From Pseudoduganella aquatica (GTDB lineage: Bacteria > Pseudomonadota > Gammaproteobacteria > Burkholderiales > Burkholderiaceae_D): DNA of 64,000 nucleotides. Position 1 is the first letter of the stretch; the number at the start of each line of letters is the position of its first letter. Location: contig NZ_WWCU01000016.1 in the NCBI RefSeq assembly GCF_009857595.1, positions 62,001 through 126,000 on the forward strand, written 5' to 3'. The position numbers and the translations under genes were made by a program. This document shows, in pieces, positions 1 to 8,458 of this stretch. Under the pieces are notes generated by a model, which was given only the letters and a program-made list of their open reading frames with translations, was not told where the DNA came from and did not search any database.

Positions 1-38
1 CGGCGGACGCCATTATCGAATCGTTCCCCTCCAAATAG
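1..38 (+). CDS. 3' end of a gene that starts outside the window
   Basis: Reading from base 3, the codons give ADAIIESFPSK and then TAG at 36-38. The permease gene begins 22 bases later on the same strand, so this is probably the tail of the ATP-binding subunit (MlaF-like) that normally precedes an MlaE permease. That identity is inferred from gene order only; eleven residues cannot prove it. Confidence 0.35.
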   Translation, partial: ADAIIESFPSK

Positions 39-60
39 CGCCGAATGCTAAGATGGCAAG

Positions 61-858
61 ATGACTACACGGGCATCATTGCTAACCCCGCTGCGCGACA
101 TGCAGAACTGGGCCATGGACTGGATCGCAAGCTGGTGGCAGCTGCTGCACTTCAGCGTGCTGGTGGCCACGCTCGCGCTCACGCCGTCCAGCTACAACGC
201 GCGCCACCGCCCTGCCCTGGCGCGCCAGTTGGTGCTCGGCAGCGCGCCCCACCTGCCGTGGTTCACGCTGGTGTCCGCGCTGATCAGCCTGGTCATCATC
301 CGCATCGTGGTGGTGACCTCGCAAAGCTACGGCCTGTCGCGCTACGCGCTGGAGATGGTGGTGAGGGTGCTGGTGCTGGAACTGATCCCGCTCATCACGG
401 CGCTGTTCGTGGCCTTGCGCAGCACCCTGCCGGCCGGCGTGGAATTTGCGCAGATGCGCACGGCGGCCAGCGGCAGGAACGCGCTAAGCGGCATGGCCGG
501 CCTGCGCGACGAGTTCTTTCCGCGCGCGGTGGCAGGCATGTTCTCGGTATGGCTGCTGGGCGCCGTGAGCTGCGTGCTCACGCTGGTGCTGGCCTATCTC
601 GCCATCTACGGCTTCACGCCGTATGCGCTGCAAGGCTACACCCGCGTGGTGGGCCAGATCTTCAACCCCGCCGTCGCGCTGATCCTGGTGCTCAAGATTA
701 TTTTCTTCAGCCTGGCCGTGGGCCTGATCCCGCTGGCCTCGTCCTTCCATATCGGCTCGCGCCGGCTGCGCCATGTGCACGGCCTGTCGGACATGGTGCG
801 CATGTTCTCCGTGCTGCTGCTGATCGAAGCCGCCTCCCTGGTGGGCAACTACTACTGA
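61..858 (+). CDS. MlaE-type ABC transporter permease (lipid transport)
   Basis: The 265-residue protein is very hydrophobic with about five or six membrane segments, the usual size of MlaE permeases, which work in the inner membrane with an ATPase and an MCE protein to move phospholipids or similar lipids between membranes. Around residues 103-130 it has LELIPLITALFVALRS followed by a Glu-Phe-Ala-Gln-Met stretch; this matches the MlaE signature in which a Pro-Leu-hydrophobic-Gly-Arg segment precedes AELGTM, but it is degenerate. The MCE gene follows 13 bases downstream, supporting one operon. The first ATG in frame (61) is used; the ribosome site before it is weak. Confidence 0.75.
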   Translation: MTTRASLLTPLRDMQNWAMDWIASWWQLLHFSVLVATLALTPSSYNARHRPALARQLVLGSAPHLPWFTLVSALISLVIIRIVVVTSQSYGLSRYALEMVVRVLVLELIPLITALFVALRSTLPAGVEFAQMRTAASGRNALSGMAGLRDEFFPRAVAGMFSVWLLGAVSCVLTLVLAYLAIYGFTPYALQGYTRVVGQIFNPAVALILVLKIIFFSLAVGLIPLASSFHIGSRRLRHVHGLSDMVRMFSVLLLIEAASLVGNYY

Positions 859-871
859 ACCCCGAACCATC

Positions 872-1825
872 ATGACCGAACCCACACCGGCTCCAGAAGC
901 CTCCCCCGTCCGCAACGCCGAGCTGAAAGCAGCCCTGCTGCTGATACTCATGTTTGTGCTGGTGGCGGGCACCGCCGTCTACCTGCTGTACGCGCGCGGC
1001 GCGTTCGAAGCCACGCAGCGGCTGGTGCTGACCGCAGACGATTCGGAAGGCGTAAGCGTGGGCATGGACGTGACCTTTGCGGGCTTCCCGGTTGGCCGCG
1101 TACAGCGCATAGAACTGGGCAAGGACGCCAAGGCGCGCGTGCTGATCGACATCCCGACCAAGGACGCGCACTGGCTGCGCACCAGCAGCATCTTCACGCT
1201 GGAGCGCGGCCTGGTGGGCGGCGCCAAGCTGCGCGCCTTCAGCGGCATCCCGGCCGACCCGCCGCTGCCGGACGGCGCCGAACGCGAAATGCTGGTGGGC
1301 GACGTGGCGGCCGAGATCCCGCGCCTGCTGAACGCGGCCAAGGAACTGCTGCAGAACGTGACCAACCTCACCGCTGCCGATTCCGCGCTGGGCGCCAGCC
1401 TGGAAAACGTGCGCGGCGTGACGGAACGGCTGAACGGCCCGGGCGGGGCGATGGGCTTTATCGCGGGCGAGGACAAGAAGGCGCAGGAACTGCTGCGCAA
1501 CGCCAATTCGCTGATCGTCAAGGCCGACCGGCTGGTGGGCAATGCGGATGCGCGCGTGTTCGGCAAGGATGGCGTGGTGACCGACACGCAAGCGGCCGTG
1601 GTGCAGATGAACGGCCTGCTGTCGGACGCGCGCGCCAGCTTGAAGAAGCTCGACGCGGTGCTGGCCGAGGCGCAGGCGGTGGGCGCGAACGCGCGCATCG
1701 CCACGCAGGACCTGGGCGCGCTGCGCGCCGACGTGGACGCCAACCTGCGCAAGATCGAGCAGCTGGTCAATGAAATCAACCGCAAATGGCCGTTCAAGCG
1801 CGATACGGAGATCAAGCTGCCATGA
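872..1825 (+). CDS. MCE-domain protein (MlaD/PqiB-like lipid transfer subunit)
   Basis: 317 residues. One N-terminal membrane helix (about 20-42) anchors it in the inner membrane. An MCE domain follows at about 46-125, seen in the segment SEGVSVGMDVTFAGFPVG, typical of proteins that form a hexameric ring or tube carrying lipid across the periplasm. The remaining region (130-310) is rich in Ala, Leu, Asn and charged residues and looks helical/coiled-coil. It lies between the permease and a lipoprotein gene; its stop overlaps the next start (ATGA at 1822-1825), so the genes are translationally coupled. No MlaC or MlaB gene is present here, so it is a paralogous system rather than the complete mla operon. 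Confidence 0.82.
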   Translation: MTEPTPAPEASPVRNAELKAALLLILMFVLVAGTAVYLLYARGAFEATQRLVLTADDSEGVSVGMDVTFAGFPVGRVQRIELGKDAKARVLIDIPTKDAHWLRTSSIFTLERGLVGGAKLRAFSGIPADPPLPDGAEREMLVGDVAAEIPRLLNAAKELLQNVTNLTAADSALGASLENVRGVTERLNGPGGAMGFIAGEDKKAQELLRNANSLIVKADRLVGNADARVFGKDGVVTDTQAAVVQMNGLLSDARASLKKLDAVLAEAQAVGANARIATQDLGALRADVDANLRKIEQLVNEINRKWPFKRDTEIKLP

Positions 1826-2496
1826 AGAAGACGACTACAGCGCGCCTGCGCGCCGCCGCCATTGCCTCGGCCACCTTGCTGCTGGCGGCCTGCGGCAGCG
1901 CGCCGCCGGTGCCGGACTGGAAAATGAACGCGCACGGTTCGCTGGAACGCGCCGAGTCGGCCTACCTGAGCGGCAAGGACAGCGTGGAGGAAAGCGAGTT
2001 CGCGCGCGTGCGCAGCCAGATCGCCAGCACCGGGGATATTGAGCTGGCCGCGCGGGTTGAGCTGGCGCGCTGCGCTACGCGGTTGGCGTCACTGGTGCTG
2101 GAGGAATGCGCCGGCTTCCAGAAGTATGCGCATGATGCGTCGGGGGCGGATATCGAGTACGCGGCCTATCTTGCGGGGCGCCTGGCGCCGTCCGATGCGG
2201 CACGCTTGCCGGAACAGCACCGCGCCGTGGCCGGCGCAGCGGACGACGCGGCGGCTGGCGCGGCGGTGGTGGCGATCAAGGATCCCCTGTCACGGCTGGT
2301 GGCAGCGGGAGCGGTGTTCCGCGCCAACCGCGCAACGCCGCAGGTGATAGCGGCGGCGGTGGATACCGCGTCGGAACAGGGATGGCGGCGGCCGCTGCTG
2401 GCCTGGCTCAATGTGCAGGCCATGCGCGCCGAAAAGGCCGGAGACGCGGCCGAAGCAGCGCGGCTGCGCAGGCGCATTGCCCTCGCCTCCGAATAA
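1822..2496 (+). CDS. Lipoprotein partner of the MCE transporter
   Basis: The start at 1822 overlaps the stop of the MCE gene. The 224-residue product begins MKKTTTARLRAAA, a hydrophobic stretch, and the lipobox LLLAAC, so it should be lipid-modified and placed in a membrane, probably the outer one. The mature part is Ala-rich and helical with several short repeats resembling tetratricopeptide helices. Comparable MCE operons end with an outer-membrane lipoprotein (PqiC or ABC-type auxiliary), and position suggests the same role; there is no clear PqiC-like sequence, so function is inferred from context. Confidence 0.7.
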   Translation: MKKTTTARLRAAAIASATLLLAACGSAPPVPDWKMNAHGSLERAESAYLSGKDSVEESEFARVRSQIASTGDIELAARVELARCATRLASLVLEECAGFQKYAHDASGADIEYAAYLAGRLAPSDAARLPEQHRAVAGAADDAAAGAAVVAIKDPLSRLVAAGAVFRANRATPQVIAAAVDTASEQGWRRPLLAWLNVQAMRAEKAGDAAEAARLRRRIALASE

Positions 2497-2520
2497 ATTG
2501 CCGGCGGCGCCCGGCGGGGA

Positions 2521-3789
2521 CTACTCCGAAGCAGCCGCTGCCGCCGCTTCGCGCAACTTGTCCTTCTTGCTCTTGCGCTTGCCCTTGATGCCGCCATTGA
2601 CGATATCGGTGGCCGGATGCGGCACGGGCGCCGCCTCGACCGGTTCAAAACCTTCCACCTGCTCGCGCGGCACGCGTATGCCCAGCCTGTTTTCGATCAG
2701 CCGGAAATGCGCCTCCGTATCCGCGCTCACAAAGCTCACCGCAATCCCGCTCTTGCCCGCACGTCCTGTGCGGCCGATGCGGTGCGTGTACTCCGCCGGC
2801 GCGCGCGGCAAATCAAAGTTCACCACCACCGGCAGCTCCGCGATATCAATCCCGCGCGCCGCCACGTCCGTGGCCACCAGCACCTGCAAGCGTGCGTTCT
2901 TGAAGTCCGCCAGCACCTCCGTGCGCGCGCCCTGGCTGAAATCGCCGTGGAAGGCTTCGGCGCGGATGCCGTTGCGGCGCAGCTTCTCCGACACGTGTTC
3001 GGAGGCGTACTTGGTCGCCACGAACACCAGCACCCGGCTCCACTTGTTCTCCTTGATCAGATGCTTGAGCAGCACCTGGCGGCGCACCGCGTCCACCTCG
3101 ATGGCGCGCTGCGCGATATCCGGCTCGTGCTGCGGCGCGGACGCCGCCTCCACCCGCACAGGATTCCGCAGCAGGTGGTGCGCCAGCGTCTGCACCGCGC
3201 TCGGGAAGGTGGCCGAGAAAAACAGGTTCTGGCGGCGCGCAGGCAGCAGCGCCAGGATGCGGCCTATCTCCTCGGTAAAGCCCATGTCCAGCAGGCGGTC
3301 CGCCTCGTCCAGCACCAGCGTGGCGGTGGAAGAAATATCCAGCGCGTTGTGCTCGATCAGGTCCAGCAGGCGGCCCGGCGTGGCCACCACGATGTCCGCG
3401 CCGCCGCGCAGCGCCATCATCTGCGGATTGATGGACACGCCGCCAAACACGATGGACACCTTCAACGGCACCGGCAGATGCTGCACCAGCACGCGGATCG
3501 CCTCGCCCACCTGGGCCGCCAGCTCGCGCGTGGGCACCAGCACCAGGCCGTGCAGGCCGCGCGCGCCGTCCTTGCCGCCAGGCGCGTTCCGCTTCGCCAG
3601 CAGCGCATTCAGCATCGGCAGCGCGAAAGCGGCGGTCTTGCCGGAGCCGGTCTGCGCGGAACCCAGCACGTCTTCGCCGCGCAGGGCGGCGGGAATGGCG
3701 GCGGACTGGATGGCGGTCGGCTCGGTGTAGCCAATTTCAGTGACGGCGTTGAGCAGCGAAGGCGCGAGGCCTAGCGAGGAAAAGGACAT
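2521..3789 (-). CDS. rhlE: DEAD-box ATP-dependent RNA helicase, RhlE type
   Basis: 422 residues containing the complete helicase motif set: Q-motif TAIQSAAIP (about 23-31), motif I AQTGSGKT (44-51), PTRELAAQV, TPGRLLDLIEH, motif II DEADRLLDMGF (about 160), SAT in FFSATF, TDVAARGIDI (motif V) and HRIGRTGRAG (motif VI). The C-terminal tail is short, basic (KGKRKSKKDK) and Ala-rich, as expected for RNA contact. It unwinds short RNA duplexes during ribosome assembly or RNA decay in the cytoplasm. It is convergent with the lipoprotein gene (24-base gap) and divergent from the dipeptidase gene; the 134-base gap before 3924 contains promoters for both but I see no clear hexamers. Confidence 0.93.
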   Translation of the reverse strand: MSFSSLGLAPSLLNAVTEIGYTEPTAIQSAAIPAALRGEDVLGSAQTGSGKTAAFALPMLNALLAKRNAPGGKDGARGLHGLVLVPTRELAAQVGEAIRVLVQHLPVPLKVSIVFGGVSINPQMMALRGGADIVVATPGRLLDLIEHNALDISSTATLVLDEADRLLDMGFTEEIGRILALLPARRQNLFFSATFPSAVQTLAHHLLRNPVRVEAASAPQHEPDIAQRAIEVDAVRRQVLLKHLIKENKWSRVLVFVATKYASEHVSEKLRRNGIRAEAFHGDFSQGARTEVLADFKNARLQVLVATDVAARGIDIAELPVVVNFDLPRAPAEYTHRIGRTGRAGKSGIAVSFVSADTEAHFRLIENRLGIRVPREQVEGFEPVEAAPVPHPATDIVNGGIKGKRKSKKDKLREAAAAAASE

Positions 3790-3923
3790 GTATACCTGGA
3801 GTGAATGGCGTGGAGAACCGGACAGTATACGCCATCCGCTGCGGCACGCGCCAATTTGCCGGTTGCCGCGAACTTGTATTCATGGGAATATTACCAAGTT
3901 AAAAACACTTACCCGCACCTTCA

Positions 3924-4907
3924 ATGATCAACTGGGACGCCCACATTTGCCTGCCGCAGCATCCGCAAGCCGACTTCGCGCCGGTGGCGCAGCTGCGCTC
4001 CGCAGGCGTCAATTACGTGTCGCTGAACGTGGGCGCCGACATGAATCCGGTCTCGCAGGTGATGTCCGTCATCGCCGGCTACCGCGCCACCATTGCCTCC
4101 GAACCGGAGCGCTATGTGCTGGTGTCCACCGTGGACGACATCATCCAGGCCGCCGCCGACGGCAAGATGGCCATCTCCTTCGACCTGGAAGGCTCCATGC
4201 CGCTGCTGGACCAGCCGGACATGGTGGCGCTGTACGCGCAGCTGGGCGTGCGCCAGATCCACTTCGCCTACAACCGCAACAACAGCGTGGCCGGCGGCTG
4301 CCACGACACGGCCTACGGCCTCACGCAGCTGGGCCACCGCATGGTGCAGGCGGTGAACGACGCGGGCGTGCTGATGGACTGCGCGCACACGGGCTTGCGC
4401 AGCACGCTGGACATCATGGCCGCCTCGTCCAAGCCGGTGATCTTCAGCCACGCCAACGCCTACGGCCTGGTGCCGCACGGCCGCAACGTGACCGACGAGC
4501 AGATACTCGCCTGCGCCGGCACCGGCGGCGTGGTGTGCGTGTCCGGCCTGTCCTGGTTCCTCGGCAGCGCCAGCCCAGGCGCGGCGGACGTGGCGCGCCA
4601 CGTGGCCTACATCGCCGAACTGGCCGGTGTGGCGCACGTGGGCATAGGGACCGATATCTGCTTCCAGCAAAAGGATCTGGACGACACGCCGCCCGGCGGC
4701 TTCGATCCCTCGCACTGGTGGCCCGCCTCCGCCGGCTACCGCGCCGACTCGCCGCCCACCTTCACGCCACCCAGCGTATGGCGCACCATCGCGCCGGAGC
4801 TGCGCAAACTGGGCATGTCCGTCAGCGAAATCGAAATGGTCATGGGCCGCAACATGATGCGCGTGGCGCAGCAGGTGTGGAGCGGCCCGGCCGACCAGCC
4901 TGAATGA
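3924..4907 (+). CDS. Membrane dipeptidase-like protein (peptidase family M19)
   Basis: 327 residues with the TIM-barrel metal site of renal-dipeptidase relatives: a Glu in FDLEGSMPL (about 90), His in LMDCAHTGLRSTLD (about 155), KPVIFSHANAYGLVPHGRNV (about 172) and HVGIGTD (about 237). These enzymes hydrolyse dipeptides or related amides using two zinc ions. The N-terminal HxD metal motif, normally DGHND, reads DAHIC at residues 5-9, so the Asp ligand is replaced by Cys; activity or metal use may differ. No signal peptide is present. Its stop overlaps the next start (ATGA, 4904-4907), so it is co-translated with a secreted protein. Confidence 0.85.
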   Translation: MINWDAHICLPQHPQADFAPVAQLRSAGVNYVSLNVGADMNPVSQVMSVIAGYRATIASEPERYVLVSTVDDIIQAAADGKMAISFDLEGSMPLLDQPDMVALYAQLGVRQIHFAYNRNNSVAGGCHDTAYGLTQLGHRMVQAVNDAGVLMDCAHTGLRSTLDIMAASSKPVIFSHANAYGLVPHGRNVTDEQILACAGTGGVVCVSGLSWFLGSASPGAADVARHVAYIAELAGVAHVGIGTDICFQQKDLDDTPPGGFDPSHWWPASAGYRADSPPTFTPPSVWRTIAPELRKLGMSVSEIEMVMGRNMMRVAQQVWSGPADQPE

Positions 4908-6286
4908 CGCGCCCGCACGCCTGCACACCCGCTGCGCTGGCCGGGCTCGCGCTTGTACCGGCGCTTCTGCTCGGCCATGCGCCTCCTGCGCTTGCTGCGC
5001 CCGCCAAGCCCGCGCCGCCGTCCATACCTGTGTGCGACGCGCAAGGAAAACCGCCGGACAAACGGGACAAGGACCACCTCGGCTACGTATCGCAACTGGC
5101 TGTCTATCTGGCGAACGGCAAGGACAATGCCGGCTCCGCGTCGCCGGAACTGCGGCGCATTCCCATGGGCGTGGAACTACTGCTTCTGTGTCGTTCCGGC
5201 AGCAGCGTGCTTGTCCAGGCACGCACTGAAGACGGGCCGCAGGGTTGGGTGAAAAACGGACAATTTGAATCCGCCCGGCCGCAAGCCGGCCGGCTGCTCG
5301 CGGAGCTGGCTGCGCTGCCTGCGGACGACGTCAGACGGCGGCGCGGCCTGGCAGAGCGTGCGCTCGAACTGGAACCGCTCAACCCCGCCACGCACCACGC
5401 CATGATCCAAGTGCTGGAAGCCGGGGGCGACAAACGTGCGCTCGCCGCCGCGCGCGCCAGGCTGGACGCCATGGCCAGCGGCGCGGTGGTGCGCCAGCAG
5501 GGCGAGCCGCAACTGATCTTCATCAGTACCACTGAAGGCGTGAAGATGTTCGCCATGCTACGCAATGGGAAGCTGCTGGGAATGCCCGGCAGCGGATCGG
5601 ACGAGCCGCTACCCGGTAAGCTGCTGGACATGGCCTTTCAGCCCGGCCGCATTTTGCATGTGCATGCGGGCGGCGTCTCGCGAAAAATCCAGGTAACGGG
5701 CATGGCCCAGAGCTATTGCGACGCGCAGACTGCGGCGGTCCGCCCGTTTGACGGCGGCGAGACCCAGGGTATCGCCACCAACTACCCATTGCGCCCCAGC
5801 CCGGCGTACGAGGTACCCGTCCCTGCCGCCTATGGAACGATGAACACCATCATCGCCAACATCCTGCGCCGCAACGGCGTCCATCCCGCCTACCGCGAAC
5901 GCATGCTGCTGCGCCCGTCGAAGGGCCGAAATGCACTGGAAGGCTTTGCGGCAGTACCGGTACGCGGCGGCGCCAACCCTTTGCTGATTGCCAGCGTGTC
6001 CGTGGAAGACAATGATTCCGGCCCCAGCTACTCGCTGACCGTCATCGCGGAAGCCGACAAGACCGGCAAGTATAGGCTGGCGTACGAAGACTTCAATATC
6101 GGCAGCGGCGGCGGCGAAGCCAGCATGTATGCCGACACTTTCCACTACAACGCGGACCTGGACGGCGACGGCATAGACGAATTGATCCTGTCGAGCAGAG
6201 GCTATGAATGGGGAAGTTATTTCGTGATCCAGAAAGTGGCAGGAAAATGGAGCAAGACGGTTCACGGGGCGTCGTACGGATGCTGA
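4904..6286 (+). CDS. Secreted protein of unknown function with C-terminal FG-GAP/VCBS-like motif
   Basis: 460 residues, not assigned to a family. Residues 1-31 form a signal peptide ending at ALAAP. Region 50-110 contains a segment ending GPQGWVKNGQF that resembles bacterial SH3-like domains; 110-160 is helical; the C-terminal third contains NADLDGDGIDELIL (about 410-425), an Asp-rich loop as found in FG-GAP/VCBS calcium-binding repeats, followed by a short WGSYFVIQKVAGKW beta motif. The next gene has the same C-terminal layout, so the two are paralogues. Start overlaps the dipeptidase stop, and its own stop overlaps the next start (ATGCTGA), so the three genes look like one operon. Substrate unknown. 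Confidence 0.7.
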   Translation: MTRPHACTPAALAGLALVPALLLGHAPPALAAPAKPAPPSIPVCDAQGKPPDKRDKDHLGYVSQLAVYLANGKDNAGSASPELRRIPMGVELLLLCRSGSSVLVQARTEDGPQGWVKNGQFESARPQAGRLLAELAALPADDVRRRRGLAERALELEPLNPATHHAMIQVLEAGGDKRALAAARARLDAMASGAVVRQQGEPQLIFISTTEGVKMFAMLRNGKLLGMPGSGSDEPLPGKLLDMAFQPGRILHVHAGGVSRKIQVTGMAQSYCDAQTAAVRPFDGGETQGIATNYPLRPSPAYEVPVPAAYGTMNTIIANILRRNGVHPAYRERMLLRPSKGRNALEGFAAVPVRGGANPLLIASVSVEDNDSGPSYSLTVIAEADKTGKYRLAYEDFNIGSGGGEASMYADTFHYNADLDGDGIDELILSSRGYEWGSYFVIQKVAGKWSKTVHGASYGC

Positions 6287-7188
6287 GCCGCCTGCGCATA
6301 CTCGGCATGTGCGGTGCGCTCGCCCTGCATGGCGCGCTGCAGGCGGCGCCGCTGAAGCGGCCACGCCCTCCCGATGAAAACGGCGCCATCTTCGCAAAGC
6401 AGGGCTCCACGCTGATGCCGCTGGCGCGGCTGGCAAACCGCCACATTGTCGACTTCAACGCGCCCGGCAATGTCGAGCAGCAGCAAAGCTATCTGAATCA
6501 GCACTACTTCAACGAGAGCCAGACCCTCTACGTGCTGGCCGGCGAAAAAACCACCACCGGCAGCATGGGGCCGGCGGGAGAATTCGACCGCGACGATACC
6601 GTGGCAAACTGCCCGGTAACGTGGGGCGTCGCCAACCATGAAGGCGAGCTGCCGTTCGCCACCCTGGCCACAAATTACTTCGCCCTGAGCGCCGACCCGA
6701 CCGCGCCTCGCCCGGCCGACTACGCAGTGCTGGACGAGCTGGCGACGCCTGTGCTGCGCGCGGCAGGCATCTCTTCCACGGAGATCGCCCGCGCGCTGGC
6801 GCAAATGCGCAGCGAGAACGAGAGCCTGCAAACAGCCGTCGCCCTGCCCCTGCTTGGCAGCAGCAAGCCGCTGCTGCTTGCCAACCTGGGCGGCGACGAC
6901 GGCCCCAAACATACTTACACGCTGACGCTGATCGCCGAGCCGGACCAGAGCGGCAAATATGGCATGGTGTTCCACCGTCTGAACCAGATGGCGCGCGCCA
7001 AGAAAGTGCTGTTCGCCAGCGCCTTCATGAGCAACGCCGATCTCGACGGCGACGGCCAGGACGAAATCGCCATCACCGACTACACCGGGGACAGCTCCAG
7101 CTTCCGTCTTTTGCAGCGCGTCTCAGGCACGTGGAAGCTGGTGGCCACTGCGCCCGGGCCGCACTGCATGTCCATCCGCCGCAATTGA
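6280..7188 (+). CDS. Secreted paralogue of the preceding protein
   Basis: The start at 6280 overlaps the previous stop (6284-6286). It is preferred over an in-frame ATG at 6208 because the product then begins with a signal peptide (MLSRLRILGMCGALALHGAL, then QAAP). The 302-residue protein carries NADLDGDGQDEIAITDYTGD near residue 265 and a following SSSFRLLQRVSGTWKLV, matching in order and spacing the end of the upstream protein. Shared phrases (TLTLIAEPDQSGKYGMVF here, SLTVIAEADKTGKYRLAY there) confirm common ancestry. Function unknown; probably periplasmic or surface-exposed. Confidence 0.7.
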   Translation: MLSRLRILGMCGALALHGALQAAPLKRPRPPDENGAIFAKQGSTLMPLARLANRHIVDFNAPGNVEQQQSYLNQHYFNESQTLYVLAGEKTTTGSMGPAGEFDRDDTVANCPVTWGVANHEGELPFATLATNYFALSADPTAPRPADYAVLDELATPVLRAAGISSTEIARALAQMRSENESLQTAVALPLLGSSKPLLLANLGGDDGPKHTYTLTLIAEPDQSGKYGMVFHRLNQMARAKKVLFASAFMSNADLDGDGQDEIAITDYTGDSSSFRLLQRVSGTWKLVATAPGPHCMSIRRN

Positions 7189-7200
7189 AGCGGCAGCGGC

Positions 7201-8370
7201 TCACTGCCCGCTCAGCGCGCGCATCTCCGCGTACAGGTTGGACTTGCCTTCGAAGCCGATGCCCGGCAGATTGGGCATGGTGATGTAGCCGTTGTCCACG
7301 CTCACGCCGTCCGGGAAGCCGCCGAAGGGCTGGAACAAATCCGGATAAGACTCGTTGCCGCCCAGGCCCAGGCCCGCCGCGATATTCAGCGACATCTGGT
7401 GCCCGCCGTGCGGAATGCAGCGCGTGCGCGACCAGCCGTGTTCGTGCAGCATGTCCAGCGTGCGCAGATATTCCACCAGGCCGTAGCTCAGCGCGCAGTC
7501 GAACTGCAGCCAGTCGCGGTCCGGGCGCATGCCGCCGTAGCGGATCAGGTTGCGCGCATCCTGCATCGAGAACAGGTTCTCGCCGGTGGCCATGGGCTTG
7601 TCGTAGTAGCTGCGCAGCGTGGCCTGCAGCTCGAAGTCCAGCGGGTCGCCCGCTTCCTCGTACCAGAACAGGTCGTACTGCTTGAGTGCCTTCGCGTAGG
7701 CGATGGCGGTGTCCAGGTCGAAGCGGCCGTTGGCGTCCACCGCCAGCTTCTGGCCGTCGCCCAGCACGCTCAGGATGGAGTCGATGCGGCGCAGGTCTTC
7801 GTCCAGCGAGGCGCCGCCGATCTTCTTCTTCACCACCGTGTAGCCGCGGTCGATATAGCTGCGCATCTCGTCCTTCAGCGCGTCGTGGCTTTGGCCGGGA
7901 TAGTAGTAGCCGCCCGCCGCGTACACAAACACCTTCTTGTCCGGCGTGCCGTTGCCGTAGCGCTCGGCCAGCAGCTGGTACAAGGGCTTGTTGGCGATCT
8001 TGGCCACCGCGTCCCAGATCGCCATGTCGATGGTGCCGATGGCCACGGAGCGCTCGCCGTGGCCGCCCGGCTTTTCGTTGGTGTACATGCAGTTCCAGAT
8101 CTTGTGCGGATCGAGGTTGCTGCCGTCGTCGCTGACCAGCGTGGCCGGATCGGCCTCCAGGATGCGCGGGATGAAGCGCTCGCGCATCAGCATGCCCTGG
8201 CCGTAGCGGCCGTTGGAGTTGAAGCCGTAGCCGACTACCGGCTTGCCGTCGCGGACCACGTCCGTGACCACGGCCACCAGGCTCAAGGTCATTTTGCTGA
8301 AGTCGATGTAGGCGTTGCGGATCGGGGAGCTGATGGGCAGGGTCTTTTCGAGGATGCTGACGATTTTCAT
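7201..8370 (-). CDS. tarD: D(-)-tartrate dehydratase (enolase superfamily)
   Basis: 389 residues starting MKIVSILEKTLPISSPIRNA; the in-frame ATG at 8403 would add eleven unrelated residues. The sequence closely follows the TarD group: SLVAVVTDVVRDGKPVVGYG, NEKPGGHGERSVA, FVYAAGGYYYPG, the acid-base lysines in VVKKKIGG (about 183-186), metal ligands in VDANGRF, WYEEAGDP and TGENLF, and the catalytic His in CIPHGGHQMSLNIAAG (about 320). It removes water from D-tartrate to give oxaloacetate using Mg2+ (EC 4.2.1.81). A LysR regulator is transcribed divergently from the 88-base gap, the usual arrangement for substrate-induced control. Confidence 0.88.
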   Translation of the reverse strand: MKIVSILEKTLPISSPIRNAYIDFSKMTLSLVAVVTDVVRDGKPVVGYGFNSNGRYGQGMLMRERFIPRILEADPATLVSDDGSNLDPHKIWNCMYTNEKPGGHGERSVAIGTIDMAIWDAVAKIANKPLYQLLAERYGNGTPDKKVFVYAAGGYYYPGQSHDALKDEMRSYIDRGYTVVKKKIGGASLDEDLRRIDSILSVLGDGQKLAVDANGRFDLDTAIAYAKALKQYDLFWYEEAGDPLDFELQATLRSYYDKPMATGENLFSMQDARNLIRYGGMRPDRDWLQFDCALSYGLVEYLRTLDMLHEHGWSRTRCIPHGGHQMSLNIAAGLGLGGNESYPDLFQPFGGFPDGVSVDNGYITMPNLPGIGFEGKSNLYAEMRALSGQ

Positions 8371-8458
8371 GCTAAGTCTCCTGGTTGGGAATGACACCAG
8401 CATAGCCTTAAACAGCGGCGCTATAATTCATCACTATTTACATGATTATTTACTTAAA

